DNA of 64,000 bases, from positions 189,001 through 253,000 of the forward strand of contig CALSUE010000001.1 of the NCBI GenBank assembly GCA_943789455.1. The letters are read 5' to 3'. Origin of the DNA: an uncultured Flavobacteriaceae bacterium. GTDB lineage: Bacteria; Bacteroidota; Bacteroidia; Flavobacteriales; Flavobacteriaceae. Position 1 is the stretch's first letter, and each line of letters opens with the position of its first letter. The notes under the pieces are model-generated. The model saw nothing but the letters and a program-made list of their open reading frames with translations, was not told the DNA's origin and did not search any database. Of this stretch, positions 46,768-55,701 are shown piece by piece. A program made the translations under genes and the position numbers.

Positions 46768-48081
46768 ATGAGAACTAAATCGGTAAAGAAAAATAAGATT
46801 AATGTAGTTACGTTAGGATGTTCTAAAAATATTTATGATTCTGAAGTTTTGATGGGACAGTTAAAGGCTAATGGCAAAGATGTTGTTCATGAAGATGAAA
46901 ATGATGAAGGTAATATTGTTGTAATTAATACTTGTGGTTTTATTGGTAAAGCAAAGGAGGAGTCTGTAGATACCATTTTACACTATGTAGAAAAGAAAGT
47001 AGCAGGTGATGTAGATAAGGTTTTTGTAACCGGTTGTTTAAGTGAACGTTACAAGCCTGATTTAGAAAAAGAAATTACAGATGTAGATCAGTATTTTGGC
47101 ACACATGATTTACCAAATCTTTTAAAAGTTTTAGAGGCAGATTATAAACATGAGCTTATAGGTGAACGTTTAACTACTACACCAAAACATTATGCCTATT
47201 TAAAAATAGCGGAAGGTTGTGATCGTCCATGTTCTTTTTGTGCTATTCCTTTGATGCGTGGAAAACACAAATCTACTCCAATTGAAGAACTAGTTATTGA
47301 AGCAGAGAAATTAGCTGAGAAGGGCATCAAAGAAATTATGCTCATTGCTCAAGATTTAACCTATTATGGTCTAGATATCTATAAAAAAAGAGCATTAGCG
47401 TCTCTTTTAGAAGCTTTAGCTAAAGTAGATGGAATTGAATGGATTCGTATGCATTATGCATTTCCAACTGGTTTTCCAATGGATGTTTTAGAGGTTATGA
47501 AAAATGAACCAAAGGTTTGTAATTATTTAGATATTCCTTTACAGCACATCAATACAGAGATTTTAAAATCTATGAAACGGGGTACTACCCATGAAAAGAC
47601 AACAGCTTTGATTCATAAGTTCCGAGAAGCAGTTCCTAATATGGGGATTAGAACTACATTAATTGTTGGATACCCTGGTGAAACAGAAGAACAATTTCAA
47701 GAATTAAAAGATTGGGTTGAGGAAATGCGTTTTGAGCGTTTGGGTGCTTTTGAATATTCACATGAAGAAAATACAGGTGCATTTGTTTTAGAAGATAACG
47801 TCCCAGCAGAGGTAAAGTTCCGGAGAGTGAATGAAATTATGGAAATCCAATCGCAAATTTCTTGGGAAATTAATCAAGAAAAAATAGGAAAAACGTTTAC
47901 TTGTTTGTTTGATAGAAAAGAAGGAAATTATTTTTATGGTAGAACAGAATTTGATTCTCCAGATGTAGACAATGATGTTCTAGTTGATGCTAGAGAACAT
48001 TACATAAAAATAGGTGAATTTGTTTCTGTTAAAATTTATGAGGCTGGGGACTTCGATTTATACGGTACTCCTTTAAAATAA
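46768..48081 (+). CDS. rimO: Ribosomal protein uS12 methylthiotransferase
   Basis: Radical-SAM enzyme that adds a methylthio group to an aspartate of ribosomal protein S12. It has an N-terminal UPF0004 domain with cluster cysteines (LGCSKN, NTCGFI, TGCLSER), the radical-SAM CxxxCxxC at Cys151, Cys155 and Cys158 (EGCDRPCSFCAIPLMRG), and a C-terminal TRAM domain. The CSFCAIP context and the length of 437 aa fit RimO rather than MiaB. Confidence 0.94.
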   Translation: MRTKSVKKNKINVVTLGCSKNIYDSEVLMGQLKANGKDVVHEDENDEGNIVVINTCGFIGKAKEESVDTILHYVEKKVAGDVDKVFVTGCLSERYKPDLEKEITDVDQYFGTHDLPNLLKVLEADYKHELIGERLTTTPKHYAYLKIAEGCDRPCSFCAIPLMRGKHKSTPIEELVIEAEKLAEKGIKEIMLIAQDLTYYGLDIYKKRALASLLEALAKVDGIEWIRMHYAFPTGFPMDVLEVMKNEPKVCNYLDIPLQHINTEILKSMKRGTTHEKTTALIHKFREAVPNMGIRTTLIVGYPGETEEQFQELKDWVEEMRFERLGAFEYSHEENTGAFVLEDNVPAEVKFRRVNEIMEIQSQISWEINQEKIGKTFTCLFDRKEGNYFYGRTEFDSPDVDNDVLVDAREHYIKIGEFVSVKIYEAGDFDLYGTPLK

Positions 48082-48179
48082 TTTTACAATTTATAGCAGT
48101 ATTTTCTTTTGTAAAATTCTAATTAACAGATATTTGTATTTTTTAGTTATTTCTTTATCTTTAAAGAAAACTAAAAATA

Positions 48180-49442
48180 ATGAATAAAAGAGAATTTTTA
48201 AAAAATGTATCTCTTGCAGCAGTTGGTCTTCCTTTAATTAATACTTCTTTTGCGAATACTCTCAAGACTTTTGAACATTTATCACCTAAACAGATAGCTT
48301 CTGAGGAAGATTTTTGGTTACAGGTTAGAAAAGATTATTCATTGAAACCCGATTATATTAATCTAGAAAGTGGTTACTATAATATTATTCCTAACCCTAC
48401 ATTAAATCATATGTTAGATCATGCTAAAATGGTAAATTATGAAGGATCTTATTACATGAGAACTGTTCAATGGGATAATAAAAAATCTATGGTTTCTAAA
48501 TTGGCTAGAGTCGTGGGAACCAGTGATGAAAATTTAATTATAACGAGAAATACTACAGAATCATTAGACATGGTTATTAAGGGTATGGATTGGATAAAGG
48601 GAGATGAAGCGGTTTATGCCAAACAAGACTATGGTGCAATGCAAATGATGTTTGAGCAGATTTCGAAGCGGTATGGAACAAAAAACATTGTAGTTTCTAT
48701 TCCTAATCATCCCGCCTCTGATGAAGAAATAGTTAGCATTTATGAAAGTGTAATAACTTCTAAAACCAAGTTACTAATGGTGTGTCATATGATTAATATT
48801 ACTGGTCATATATTACCTATCAAAAAGATTTGTGAAATGGCTCACAGGAAGGGGGTTCAGGTAATGGTTGATGGTGCACATTGTGTAGGACACTTTCAAT
48901 TTAAAATAGATGATTTAGGTTGTGATTATTATGGCTCTAGTTTACATAAATGGTTAGCAGTTCCACTAGGTACAGGAATGTTATATGTAGATGATAAGCA
49001 TATAGATAAACTTTGGCCTGTATTCGCAGAACACCACAGAGAGCCGGGAGATATTTCTAGATTAAACCATATTGGAACCCATCCTGTATATCATGATTTA
49101 ACTATAGAAAATGCTATAGAATATTATGATATGTTGGGAGCAGAGAGAAAAGAATCTAGACTCCGTTATTTACAAGAATATTGGACTAAAAAAGTTAGAA
49201 ATCAATCTAACATAATTGTGAACACACCAAATGATTCTTTTAGAGCCTGTGGGATAGCAAATGTTGGTCTTAAAAATAGGACTCCTAGTGAATTAGAAAA
49301 AAAGTTAATGAATGATTATAATATATTTACCGTTGCCATTAATTATGCTAATGTAAAAGGCTGTAGAATCAGTCCTAATGTATTTACTACTACAGATGAA
49401 TTGGATGTTTTTGTTAGAGCATTGAGGGAGTTAGCGGCTTAA
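48180..49442 (+). CDS. Exported class V aminotransferase-fold PLP enzyme
   Basis: A 420-aa PLP-dependent protein related to isopenicillin-N-epimerase and cysteine-desulfurase-type class V enzymes. The PLP lysine is Lys257 in GSSLHKWLAVPLGTG, preceded by VMVDGAHCVGHF. The N-terminus MNKREFLKNVSLAAVGLPLINTSFA resembles a Tat signal with KR in place of RR, common on cofactor-loaded exported proteins in this phylum. Substrate unknown. It follows rimO by 98 bp. Confidence 0.85.
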   Translation: MNKREFLKNVSLAAVGLPLINTSFANTLKTFEHLSPKQIASEEDFWLQVRKDYSLKPDYINLESGYYNIIPNPTLNHMLDHAKMVNYEGSYYMRTVQWDNKKSMVSKLARVVGTSDENLIITRNTTESLDMVIKGMDWIKGDEAVYAKQDYGAMQMMFEQISKRYGTKNIVVSIPNHPASDEEIVSIYESVITSKTKLLMVCHMINITGHILPIKKICEMAHRKGVQVMVDGAHCVGHFQFKIDDLGCDYYGSSLHKWLAVPLGTGMLYVDDKHIDKLWPVFAEHHREPGDISRLNHIGTHPVYHDLTIENAIEYYDMLGAERKESRLRYLQEYWTKKVRNQSNIIVNTPNDSFRACGIANVGLKNRTPSELEKKLMNDYNIFTVAINYANVKGCRISPNVFTTTDELDVFVRALRELAA

Positions 49443-49633
49443 AGAATAATTAATTTTTTTTGTAAAACTTATTTCTTACGATCAAAGTATTTTAAAAGAA
49501 AAGATAAAAATGAATGAAGAGTTAAATAGAATAACGGAATCTATAAAAGAAATATGTAGATCTTATATTAATAATTCATAAAACCTCTTTTTTATAATAA
49601 AATCAGGTATGAGCTAATAAAGGGAAAGTAACT

Positions 49634-51025
49634 TTATTTTCCAATACAGAAATTTGAAAAAATATGTCCTAAAATATCTTTATCCACGTCATATTCTCCA
49701 GTAATATTTCCTAAATGCCTTAAGCATTCCCTAATATCTATAGAAAATAAGTCTGTAGAGATTTCTAAATCAATTCCTTTCTTAACAGATATAATAGCTG
49801 TTAAAGCATTGTTTAGTGCCTCAAAATGTCGAGAGTTCGTGACTATAGTTTCATTATTGCTCAAAGCCCCTTTATTAACTAGGGAAGTTAAATGTTTTAA
49901 AAGGGTTTCTACCCCAATATTTTGTTTGGCAGAAAGTAATAAAATGTCTTCTATCTCAGCATTTATTTCATTTTTCTCAGTAGTTGAAATAGTGTCTATT
50001 TTATTGGCAATTACCAAAACTCTTTTTTTAGGAAAACGATTTTTAATTGTTGTAATTTCAGATAGAAAAACCTCTTTGGATGAAGAAAATTTATTAGAGT
50101 CGATGAGGAAGATAATTAATTGAGCATTTTCTGCTTTTTCATAAGCTTTTTTAATACCAATATTTTCTATACGATCATTGGTCTCTCTGATACCAGCTGT
50201 ATCGATAAATCTGAAAGCAACCCCATCAATAATTAATTCATCTTCAATCGCATCTCTTGTAGTTCCTGCTATATCAGATACAATCGCTTTTTCTTCATTT
50301 AATAAAGTGTTCAATAGGGTAGATTTTCCAACATTTGGCTCACCTATAATGGCAACAGGTATTCCATTTTTCATGGCATTTCCAAAAGAAAAACTTTCAA
50401 TTAAACGTTTTAAAACAGAGGTAATTGTAAAAACTAATTCTTTAAATTTAGCTCTGTCTGCAAATTCAACATCTTCACCAGAAAAATCTAATTCTAGTTC
50501 TATCAACGCTGCAAAATCCAATAACTGGGCTCTTAATTCCTTTAATTCATTAGTAATACCTCCACGCATTTGTTGGATCGCCATTTGATGAGATGCTGCT
50601 GAATTTGAAGCAATTACGTCTGCCACAGCTTCGGCTTGACTTAAATCCATTTTTCCGTTCAAAAATGCTCTCATGGTAAACTCACCATTGTCTGCCATTC
50701 TACACCCATTCTTAAGAAATAATTGAATGATTTCTTGTTGAATGAAACTCGAGCCATGGCAAGAGATTTCTACAACATTTTCTCCGGTATAGGAACGGGG
50801 ATTTTTAAACACAGAAACTAACACTTCATCGATTATTTGAGTATTATTTATAATATTCCCTAAATGAATGGTATGTGTTTTTTGATTCTTTAATAGTTTG
50901 CCGCTTTTAGATACGAAAAACTTTGAAAGGATATCTATTGCATCTTCTCCAGAGATACGAATTACCGATATAGCTCCAATTCCTGACGGAGTAGCTAAAG
51001 CTATTATAGAATCTTTTTGAACCAT
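49634..51025 (-). CDS. mnmE: tRNA modification GTPase MnmE (TrmE)
   Basis: GTPase that with MnmG makes the 5-carboxymethylaminomethyl group on U34 of some tRNAs. It has the N-terminal folate-binding domain (IIALATPSGIGAISVIRISG), the G domain with GEPNVGKSTLLN and DTAGIRET, and ends in the conserved FCIGK motif. The ATG at 51025 (MVQKDSIIALAT) is chosen over one seven codons earlier, which lies upstream of a TATATTTG promoter box. The length is 463 aa. Confidence 0.95.
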   Translation of the reverse strand: MVQKDSIIALATPSGIGAISVIRISGEDAIDILSKFFVSKSGKLLKNQKTHTIHLGNIINNTQIIDEVLVSVFKNPRSYTGENVVEISCHGSSFIQQEIIQLFLKNGCRMADNGEFTMRAFLNGKMDLSQAEAVADVIASNSAASHQMAIQQMRGGITNELKELRAQLLDFAALIELELDFSGEDVEFADRAKFKELVFTITSVLKRLIESFSFGNAMKNGIPVAIIGEPNVGKSTLLNTLLNEEKAIVSDIAGTTRDAIEDELIIDGVAFRFIDTAGIRETNDRIENIGIKKAYEKAENAQLIIFLIDSNKFSSSKEVFLSEITTIKNRFPKKRVLVIANKIDTISTTEKNEINAEIEDILLLSAKQNIGVETLLKHLTSLVNKGALSNNETIVTNSRHFEALNNALTAIISVKKGIDLEISTDLFSIDIRECLRHLGNITGEYDVDKDILGHIFSNFCIGK

Positions 51026-51029
51026 GGTA

Positions 51030-51037
51030 CAAATATA
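51030..51037 (-). promoter_or_regulatory. -7 promoter box (TATATTTG) directly before mnmE
   Basis: On the minus strand TATATTTG is followed by TACC and the ATG. With the usual few bases between the -7 box and the start site, transcription would start at or very near the ATG. Confidence 0.5.
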
Positions 51038-51120
51038 CAAGTTCATTATATTTATTCCCTAAAGTGTAACAAGAAGTATTTTTACACGTCTAAATAGTAT
51101 ACAATCAATAAATAATCAAA

Positions 51121-51462
51121 ATGATGATAGAAAATAGACAGTTATTGGTTTTAACCCACCTAAGTCAGTTGTTAGATTTTATTACTGGTATTGGGGGCTT
51201 TCTTGTACCTCTAATTATTTGGTTAATTAAAAAAGATGAAGTTTTTGATATGGATAGGCATGGTAAAGCCATATTAAACTTTAGAATTTCAATGTTTATT
51301 TATTTATTAATTTGTGTACCAGCTATACTTTTATTTGGTTTGGGAATTCTTGGGTTTATTGTTATAGGTATATTTTACGTAATTTTCCCCATAATTAATG
51401 CCCTAAGAGCAAGTAAAAATCAAGAGCCAAATTATCCATTAAGTATTAAATTTTTAACTTGA
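51121..51462 (+). CDS. DUF4870 membrane protein
   Basis: A 113-aa membrane protein with the DUF4870 pattern: LLVLTHLSQLLDFITGIGGFLVPLIIWLIKKDE, then DMDRHGKAILNFRISMFIY and a long membrane stretch ending PIINALRASKNQEPNYP. Function unknown. It converges on the DUF4268 gene with only 2 bp between the stops. Confidence 0.88.
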   Translation: MMIENRQLLVLTHLSQLLDFITGIGGFLVPLIIWLIKKDEVFDMDRHGKAILNFRISMFIYLLICVPAILLFGLGILGFIVIGIFYVIFPIINALRASKNQEPNYPLSIKFLT

Positions 51463-51464
51463 TT

Positions 51465-51899
51465 TTAAATACAATTGATTATGTCTTTGTATTCAAGAAA
51501 AAATAGTTCAAATTTAGGCATTACTTCTACATAAAAATTATAGCAAGAACTCCAGGTGTTTTTATTATAGATGCTAAATTTATCTTTATGATTTATATAA
51601 ATTCGATGAATTATTTTTTCATTTTCTAACCTATAAGAATCCTCAAAAATAACTTCAGATAAATAGTCTTCTTTTAAAATTGTTTGTAAAGACAGTATTT
51701 TTTCAAAAAGAATTTTATTTGACATTTTATCAGGGTTTTCTATGTCCAGACAAATCATTGCATTCTTTCGATTGGCTACAAATTTAAAACTTAGCCCTTT
51801 TATTTTAGTATTGTATAAAATCCATTTTCGTGGAAAGGATTTTCCAAAACATGTCCAAAACTCTTTTCTAAGTGAAGCAGATTCTTCTTTACTAAACAT
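51465..51899 (-). CDS. DUF4268 domain protein
   Basis: A 144-aa protein recognisable as DUF4268: MFSKEESASLRKEFWTCFGK at the start, then NTKIKGLSFKFVANRKNAMICLDIE. In some bacteria this domain occurs with restriction-type proteins, but here it stands alone after miaE, so no defence role is claimed. It starts 13 bp after the miaE stop. Confidence 0.85.
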   Translation of the reverse strand: MFSKEESASLRKEFWTCFGKSFPRKWILYNTKIKGLSFKFVANRKNAMICLDIENPDKMSNKILFEKILSLQTILKEDYLSEVIFEDSYRLENEKIIHRIYINHKDKFSIYNKNTWSSCYNFYVEVMPKFELFFLEYKDIINCI

Positions 51900-51912
51900 A
51901 AGCGTATTAGAA

Positions 51913-52494
51913 TTAACCGTGAACTCTTGCAGTTTTCCCCCTTGTTTTCATCATTTCAGCTTCAAATTTTATAAGGTCCTCCCATTTTTGGTCAACAATT
52001 TTTCTATCCATATACTTTCTAGCATATCCCAAGAATAATGTGTAATGATTTGCTTCTGAAATCATTAAATCTTTATAAAATTTAGAAAGTTCTTGATCTT
52101 CCATGTTTTCTGAAAATACTTTAAAACGTTCACAACTTCGTGCTTCAATTAAAGCAGCTACTAATAATCTATGAATTAGTGCTGTAGGTCTGTCCTTTGT
52201 TTTTGGAAAAAATTTCTGAAGAGATTTTGCATAATCATTATGTTGTTCTCTTCCTAGAAGCATTCCTCTTTTAGTCATTAATTCATGAACCATTTTGAAA
52301 TGCTCTAATTCTTCTAAGGCAATGGCTGTCATATCTTTTACCAATGCTGTTTCCTCAGAGTAATTAATGATGATTGAAATGGCATTGGCTGATGCTTTTT
52401 GTTCTGCAAAAGCATGATCAGTAAGAATTTGTTCTAAATTATCTTTGGCAATATCTACCCACGAAGTAGCTGTTTCAAATTTTAATCCAAGCAT
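51913..52494 (-). CDS. miaE: tRNA 2-methylthio-N6-isopentenyladenosine-37 hydroxylase (MiaE)
   Basis: Diiron enzyme that hydroxylates the isopentenyl group of ms2i6A37 in tRNA. The length of 193 aa and the ferritin-like ligand pattern fit: ALEELEHFKMVHELMTKRG (ExxH), EARSCERFKVF and SEANHYTLFLGYARKYM (ExxH). MiaB and MiaA are not in the window. Confidence 0.92.
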   Translation of the reverse strand: MLGLKFETATSWVDIAKDNLEQILTDHAFAEQKASANAISIIINYSEETALVKDMTAIALEELEHFKMVHELMTKRGMLLGREQHNDYAKSLQKFFPKTKDRPTALIHRLLVAALIEARSCERFKVFSENMEDQELSKFYKDLMISEANHYTLFLGYARKYMDRKIVDQKWEDLIKFEAEMMKTRGKTARVHG

Positions 52495-52545
52495 GTTTTT
52501 TTATTTTTTATTCCAATAACTTTCAGGTTACTTATGTTATAAAGT

Positions 52546-54738
52546 TTATGAAATATTTTGTTTTAATCTTAGTCCAAAATCAGCTAAAGCTTTAATTTCT
52601 TTAACCCCTGCTAAGCGTTCATTTCCAAATATTAATAACCCGTTTTCATTAGACTCTATATGATAATACTTATTGCTTTCAAAAAATAAAATAAGTTCAT
52701 CACTAAAAAATTCTCTTATTTTTTCTTCATTCTTTCCAGATAAGTAAAATCGTTTAGAAAAGTCTGGATGATTGTCAATATCAATATCTTTAAACCCTGC
52801 AAAATGAATTATGTATTCAAAAATCCCTTCTTTATCAAGTGTAAACTGAGGAATATTATTTTTTAATTCTAAATACATCATTGTTACTTTAACATTTTGT
52901 TTAGCGATTAATTCTCCTTCAGAGAATTCTAAATCAAACAATGTGCATTCTTCATTAGACAAAATGTTTGATACTTTAGTAATTTGTCTAGTTTTAAAGT
53001 AACCAAAATTTGGAAGCTCTTTAATTTCTTTTTTGTATTCAGAAGTATAATTCCAGTGTAAACCCTCACTAATCTTATGCAGTGACTTTTGCCTTTTTGT
53101 TAGTGTAATAGTTTTATCCTTTGGTTTTCCAATAACAAATTTCCTTAGTGCAAATGGATGATTACTTCCCGATTTATAGCCATCTAAACCTATAATTTCA
53201 AAATGTCCACCTTTTCTTCTGAAGCTTTCAGAATAGCTGTTTATATTTTCCATTACCGTATGATCCACAAAATCACACCTTGAAAAATCTATAATTACAT
53301 CTTCGGTTTCTGGGATTTGATCTAATTTTGATTTTAACTTAGAATAGTTTAAAAAACTTGAAAAGTTCTCTATACTTACAAAATATTTTTCGTCTTCTTC
53401 AAACATCAAAACATTTGGTTTCAGTAAATTTCTTATGAATAAAGAAATATTTTTATTGATAACGATATGAATTATAAATGTAGTGAGTATACCAATTAAA
53501 ATACCACTGATTAGGTTTGTGACCACTGTAACAAATAAGGTAATTAAGAATATAATCAATTGTTCTGAACCTACTTGAAATGTTTTTTTAATATTTTCTG
53601 GTGATGCCAATTTATAGCCAGTATATACTAATATAGCTGCCAACGCTGATAATGGTATATGCCTTAATTCATTTGCAAATAAAACAATAAAGGCAATTAG
53701 GAAAAGTGCATGGAAAAAGTTCGCTGACCTATTACTTCCTCTATTATTAACATTTACCGAGCTTCGTGCAATTACAGTAACTACATTTAATCCTCCTAAA
53801 AAACCACTTATTACTGTAGCTATCCCTAATGATCGAATATCTTTATTTATGTTTGATCTTCTTTTATCAGGATCTAATTTATCTACTGCCTTTATACTCA
53901 AGAGAGATTCAATACTTGCAATTAAAGTAATGGCAATAACAGCACTAATAAATTCATAGGTAAATAGTTTGGTGAAATTAGGTTGTGGAAATTTGCTAAA
54001 AATCTTATCAGGCAAATTGATCATGAATTCATCTGCTATCGGATATGTTTCGGTTGAAAAGATTTCAAAATAATAATACATCCCAACACTAACAAGCACA
54101 ATCCACATTGGCGCAGGTACCAATTGAAAATATTTATTTCTTATTTTACTGTAAAATATCATTATTAATAAACTAATTATACCAACAGATCCTGCATAAA
54201 ATACACTTTTATCAGCTGTTTTAATAAATATCAATACGTCTTCAGGGATAAAATAAAGTAATTCTAAAATACTTCCTGACGCACCTAGGTTCCCTAGCAT
54301 TACATGAATCTGCTTTGCTAATATTCCTATTCCGATAGCCGCTAACATTCCTTGTATTGCCGATGAGGGAAAGAAATTACTTAATGACCCTAATCTAAGA
54401 ACTCCTAAAAAAAACATAAGTGCTCCAGATATAATAATAGCTGCAAGAGTATAAAGATAACCCTCATACATATTTCCTTCTCCTAGGATGGTAATTGCAC
54501 TTAAAATAACAACTACCAAACCGTTTCCAGGTCCGGTGATCGTTACATTAGAACCACCTAAAATAGCACAAATAACACCACCAACTATTGCTGCTATGAT
54601 ACCAGAAATTGGAGGTGCGCCAGATGCTAAAGCTAAACCTAAACCTAAAGGTAAAGCAACCAAAGACACCACAAACCCTGAGAAAATATTTCTTGGAAGA
54701 TCACTAACGAATATATCTCTAGAACTTTTTTTATTCAT
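52546..54738 (-). CDS. SulP-family anion transporter with STAS and extra C-terminal domain
   Basis: A 730-aa protein. The SulP membrane domain covers residues 1 to about 420 (SDLPRNIFSGFVVSLVALPLGLGLALASGAPP, then NVTITGPGNGLVVV, and IEDLLS-type ESLLSIKAVDKLDP). A STAS-like domain is at about 440-540 (VIIDFSRCDFVDHTVMENI). A further ~140-residue domain ends the protein (YFKTRQITKVSNILSNEECTLFDLEF, FDxxFSEGELIAK, and HPDFSKRFYLSGKNEEKIREFF), of a type otherwise seen in stand-alone uncharacterised proteins. Substrate may be bicarbonate or sulfate. It overlaps the universal stress protein gene by one base. Confidence 0.85.
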   Translation of the reverse strand: MNKKSSRDIFVSDLPRNIFSGFVVSLVALPLGLGLALASGAPPISGIIAAIVGGVICAILGGSNVTITGPGNGLVVVILSAITILGEGNMYEGYLYTLAAIIISGALMFFLGVLRLGSLSNFFPSSAIQGMLAAIGIGILAKQIHVMLGNLGASGSILELLYFIPEDVLIFIKTADKSVFYAGSVGIISLLIMIFYSKIRNKYFQLVPAPMWIVLVSVGMYYYFEIFSTETYPIADEFMINLPDKIFSKFPQPNFTKLFTYEFISAVIAITLIASIESLLSIKAVDKLDPDKRRSNINKDIRSLGIATVISGFLGGLNVVTVIARSSVNVNNRGSNRSANFFHALFLIAFIVLFANELRHIPLSALAAILVYTGYKLASPENIKKTFQVGSEQLIIFLITLFVTVVTNLISGILIGILTTFIIHIVINKNISLFIRNLLKPNVLMFEEDEKYFVSIENFSSFLNYSKLKSKLDQIPETEDVIIDFSRCDFVDHTVMENINSYSESFRRKGGHFEIIGLDGYKSGSNHPFALRKFVIGKPKDKTITLTKRQKSLHKISEGLHWNYTSEYKKEIKELPNFGYFKTRQITKVSNILSNEECTLFDLEFSEGELIAKQNVKVTMMYLELKNNIPQFTLDKEGIFEYIIHFAGFKDIDIDNHPDFSKRFYLSGKNEEKIREFFSDELILFFESNKYYHIESNENGLLIFGNERLAGVKEIKALADFGLRLKQNIS

Positions 54739-55571
54739 TATTTTACAATTAAAACGTCTGTAGGTAGTTCTGAGAGAATATACTCAATATCATGGGGGAA
54801 AATTCTATCTAAGATTGTGGTTTTAGTTGGGGCATTCATAACTAATAAATCAGCTCTTTTTACTTTGGCGTAATGCCCAATTGAGTATCCACGTTTACCA
54901 AAAATACTTTGAATTTTAACTGAAATTCCTTCAGTGTTAATAGTTTCCAATATTTTATGAACTCTAGAGTCTTCTCTTCTTTTTAATTTTTCTTTTTCAA
55001 TAGTTGCTTTTCGTAATGAATAATCATCTGATACTTTTACTTCAATTTCTTTTTGACTAATTTCTTCAACGATAGTAATTCTTTTACATGCTAAAGCCCT
55101 AGAAATTAAAAAAGAAGCCTTTATGGTTTCGTTAGTCTTTTTATCTTTTAACCCATTTACAACGATATGATTGCATTTAACTCTATCTATAGAGGGTTTT
55201 ATAAGAAGTAAAACTGAACAACTGGCCTTTCTAGTTAATTCTCTGGCTACTGATCCAACATAGTATTTATATATATTTTCTTGTTGTATAGCCCCTAAAA
55301 TTAGAAGGTCAATATTTTCTTCTAGACTTGTAGAGAGAATAATATCAACTGGTTTTCCTTTTTTCCAAACCGTTTTTATTGGGGAATGTAAATCAGGTGC
55401 CTCAGAAATCAATTGTATTAACTGTTTTTCTTTTTTAGATGTTTTCTCACCAACATGAACACCAACTAGTTGAGCACCAAACATATTAGCTAACCGAATA
55501 GCTTCAAAAATATTCGGTTTTAAGTTTGGAGAAAAAGCAATCCCAACTAAAATTTTTTTTATGCTTTGCAA
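54738..55571 (-). CDS. Tandem universal stress protein (UspA family)
   Basis: A 277-aa protein with two Usp domains. The first starts KKILVGIAFSPNLKPNIFEAIRLANMFGAQLVGVHV and carries ILGAIQQENIYKYYVGSVARELTRKASCSVLL; the second starts near 133 (NHIVVNGLKDKKTNETIKAS) and ends VMNAPTKTTILDRIFPHDIEYILSELPTDVLIVK. It overlaps the SulP gene by one base; the pair probably links transport to stress or energy state. ATP binding is likely but not shown. Confidence 0.88.
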   Translation of the reverse strand: MQSIKKILVGIAFSPNLKPNIFEAIRLANMFGAQLVGVHVGEKTSKKEKQLIQLISEAPDLHSPIKTVWKKGKPVDIILSTSLEENIDLLILGAIQQENIYKYYVGSVARELTRKASCSVLLLIKPSIDRVKCNHIVVNGLKDKKTNETIKASFLISRALACKRITIVEEISQKEIEVKVSDDYSLRKATIEKEKLKRREDSRVHKILETINTEGISVKIQSIFGKRGYSIGHYAKVKRADLLVMNAPTKTTILDRIFPHDIEYILSELPTDVLIVK

Positions 55572-55701
55572 TGGTGTTTTTTTTACAAATTAAAAGTACA
55601 ATATAGAACATTCATTTTAAGAAAAAAACATAAAATTAAACTTTAGACTACTTTTAAGTTTAACTATTTTTTGTATTTTAGAAATTAATATTTTTATAAA
55701 T

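Noticed and set aside
49510..49581. A 23-codon plus-strand ORF (MNEELNRITESIKEICRSYI...) between the class V enzyme and mnmE
   Set aside because: Too short, no membrane or motif signal, no clear promoter; may be chance or the remnant of a gene.
51465..51899. DUF4268 protein as a part of a defence system
   Set aside because: The domain is sometimes found with restriction-type genes, but here the neighbours are miaE and DUF4870 and no nuclease or methylase is present.
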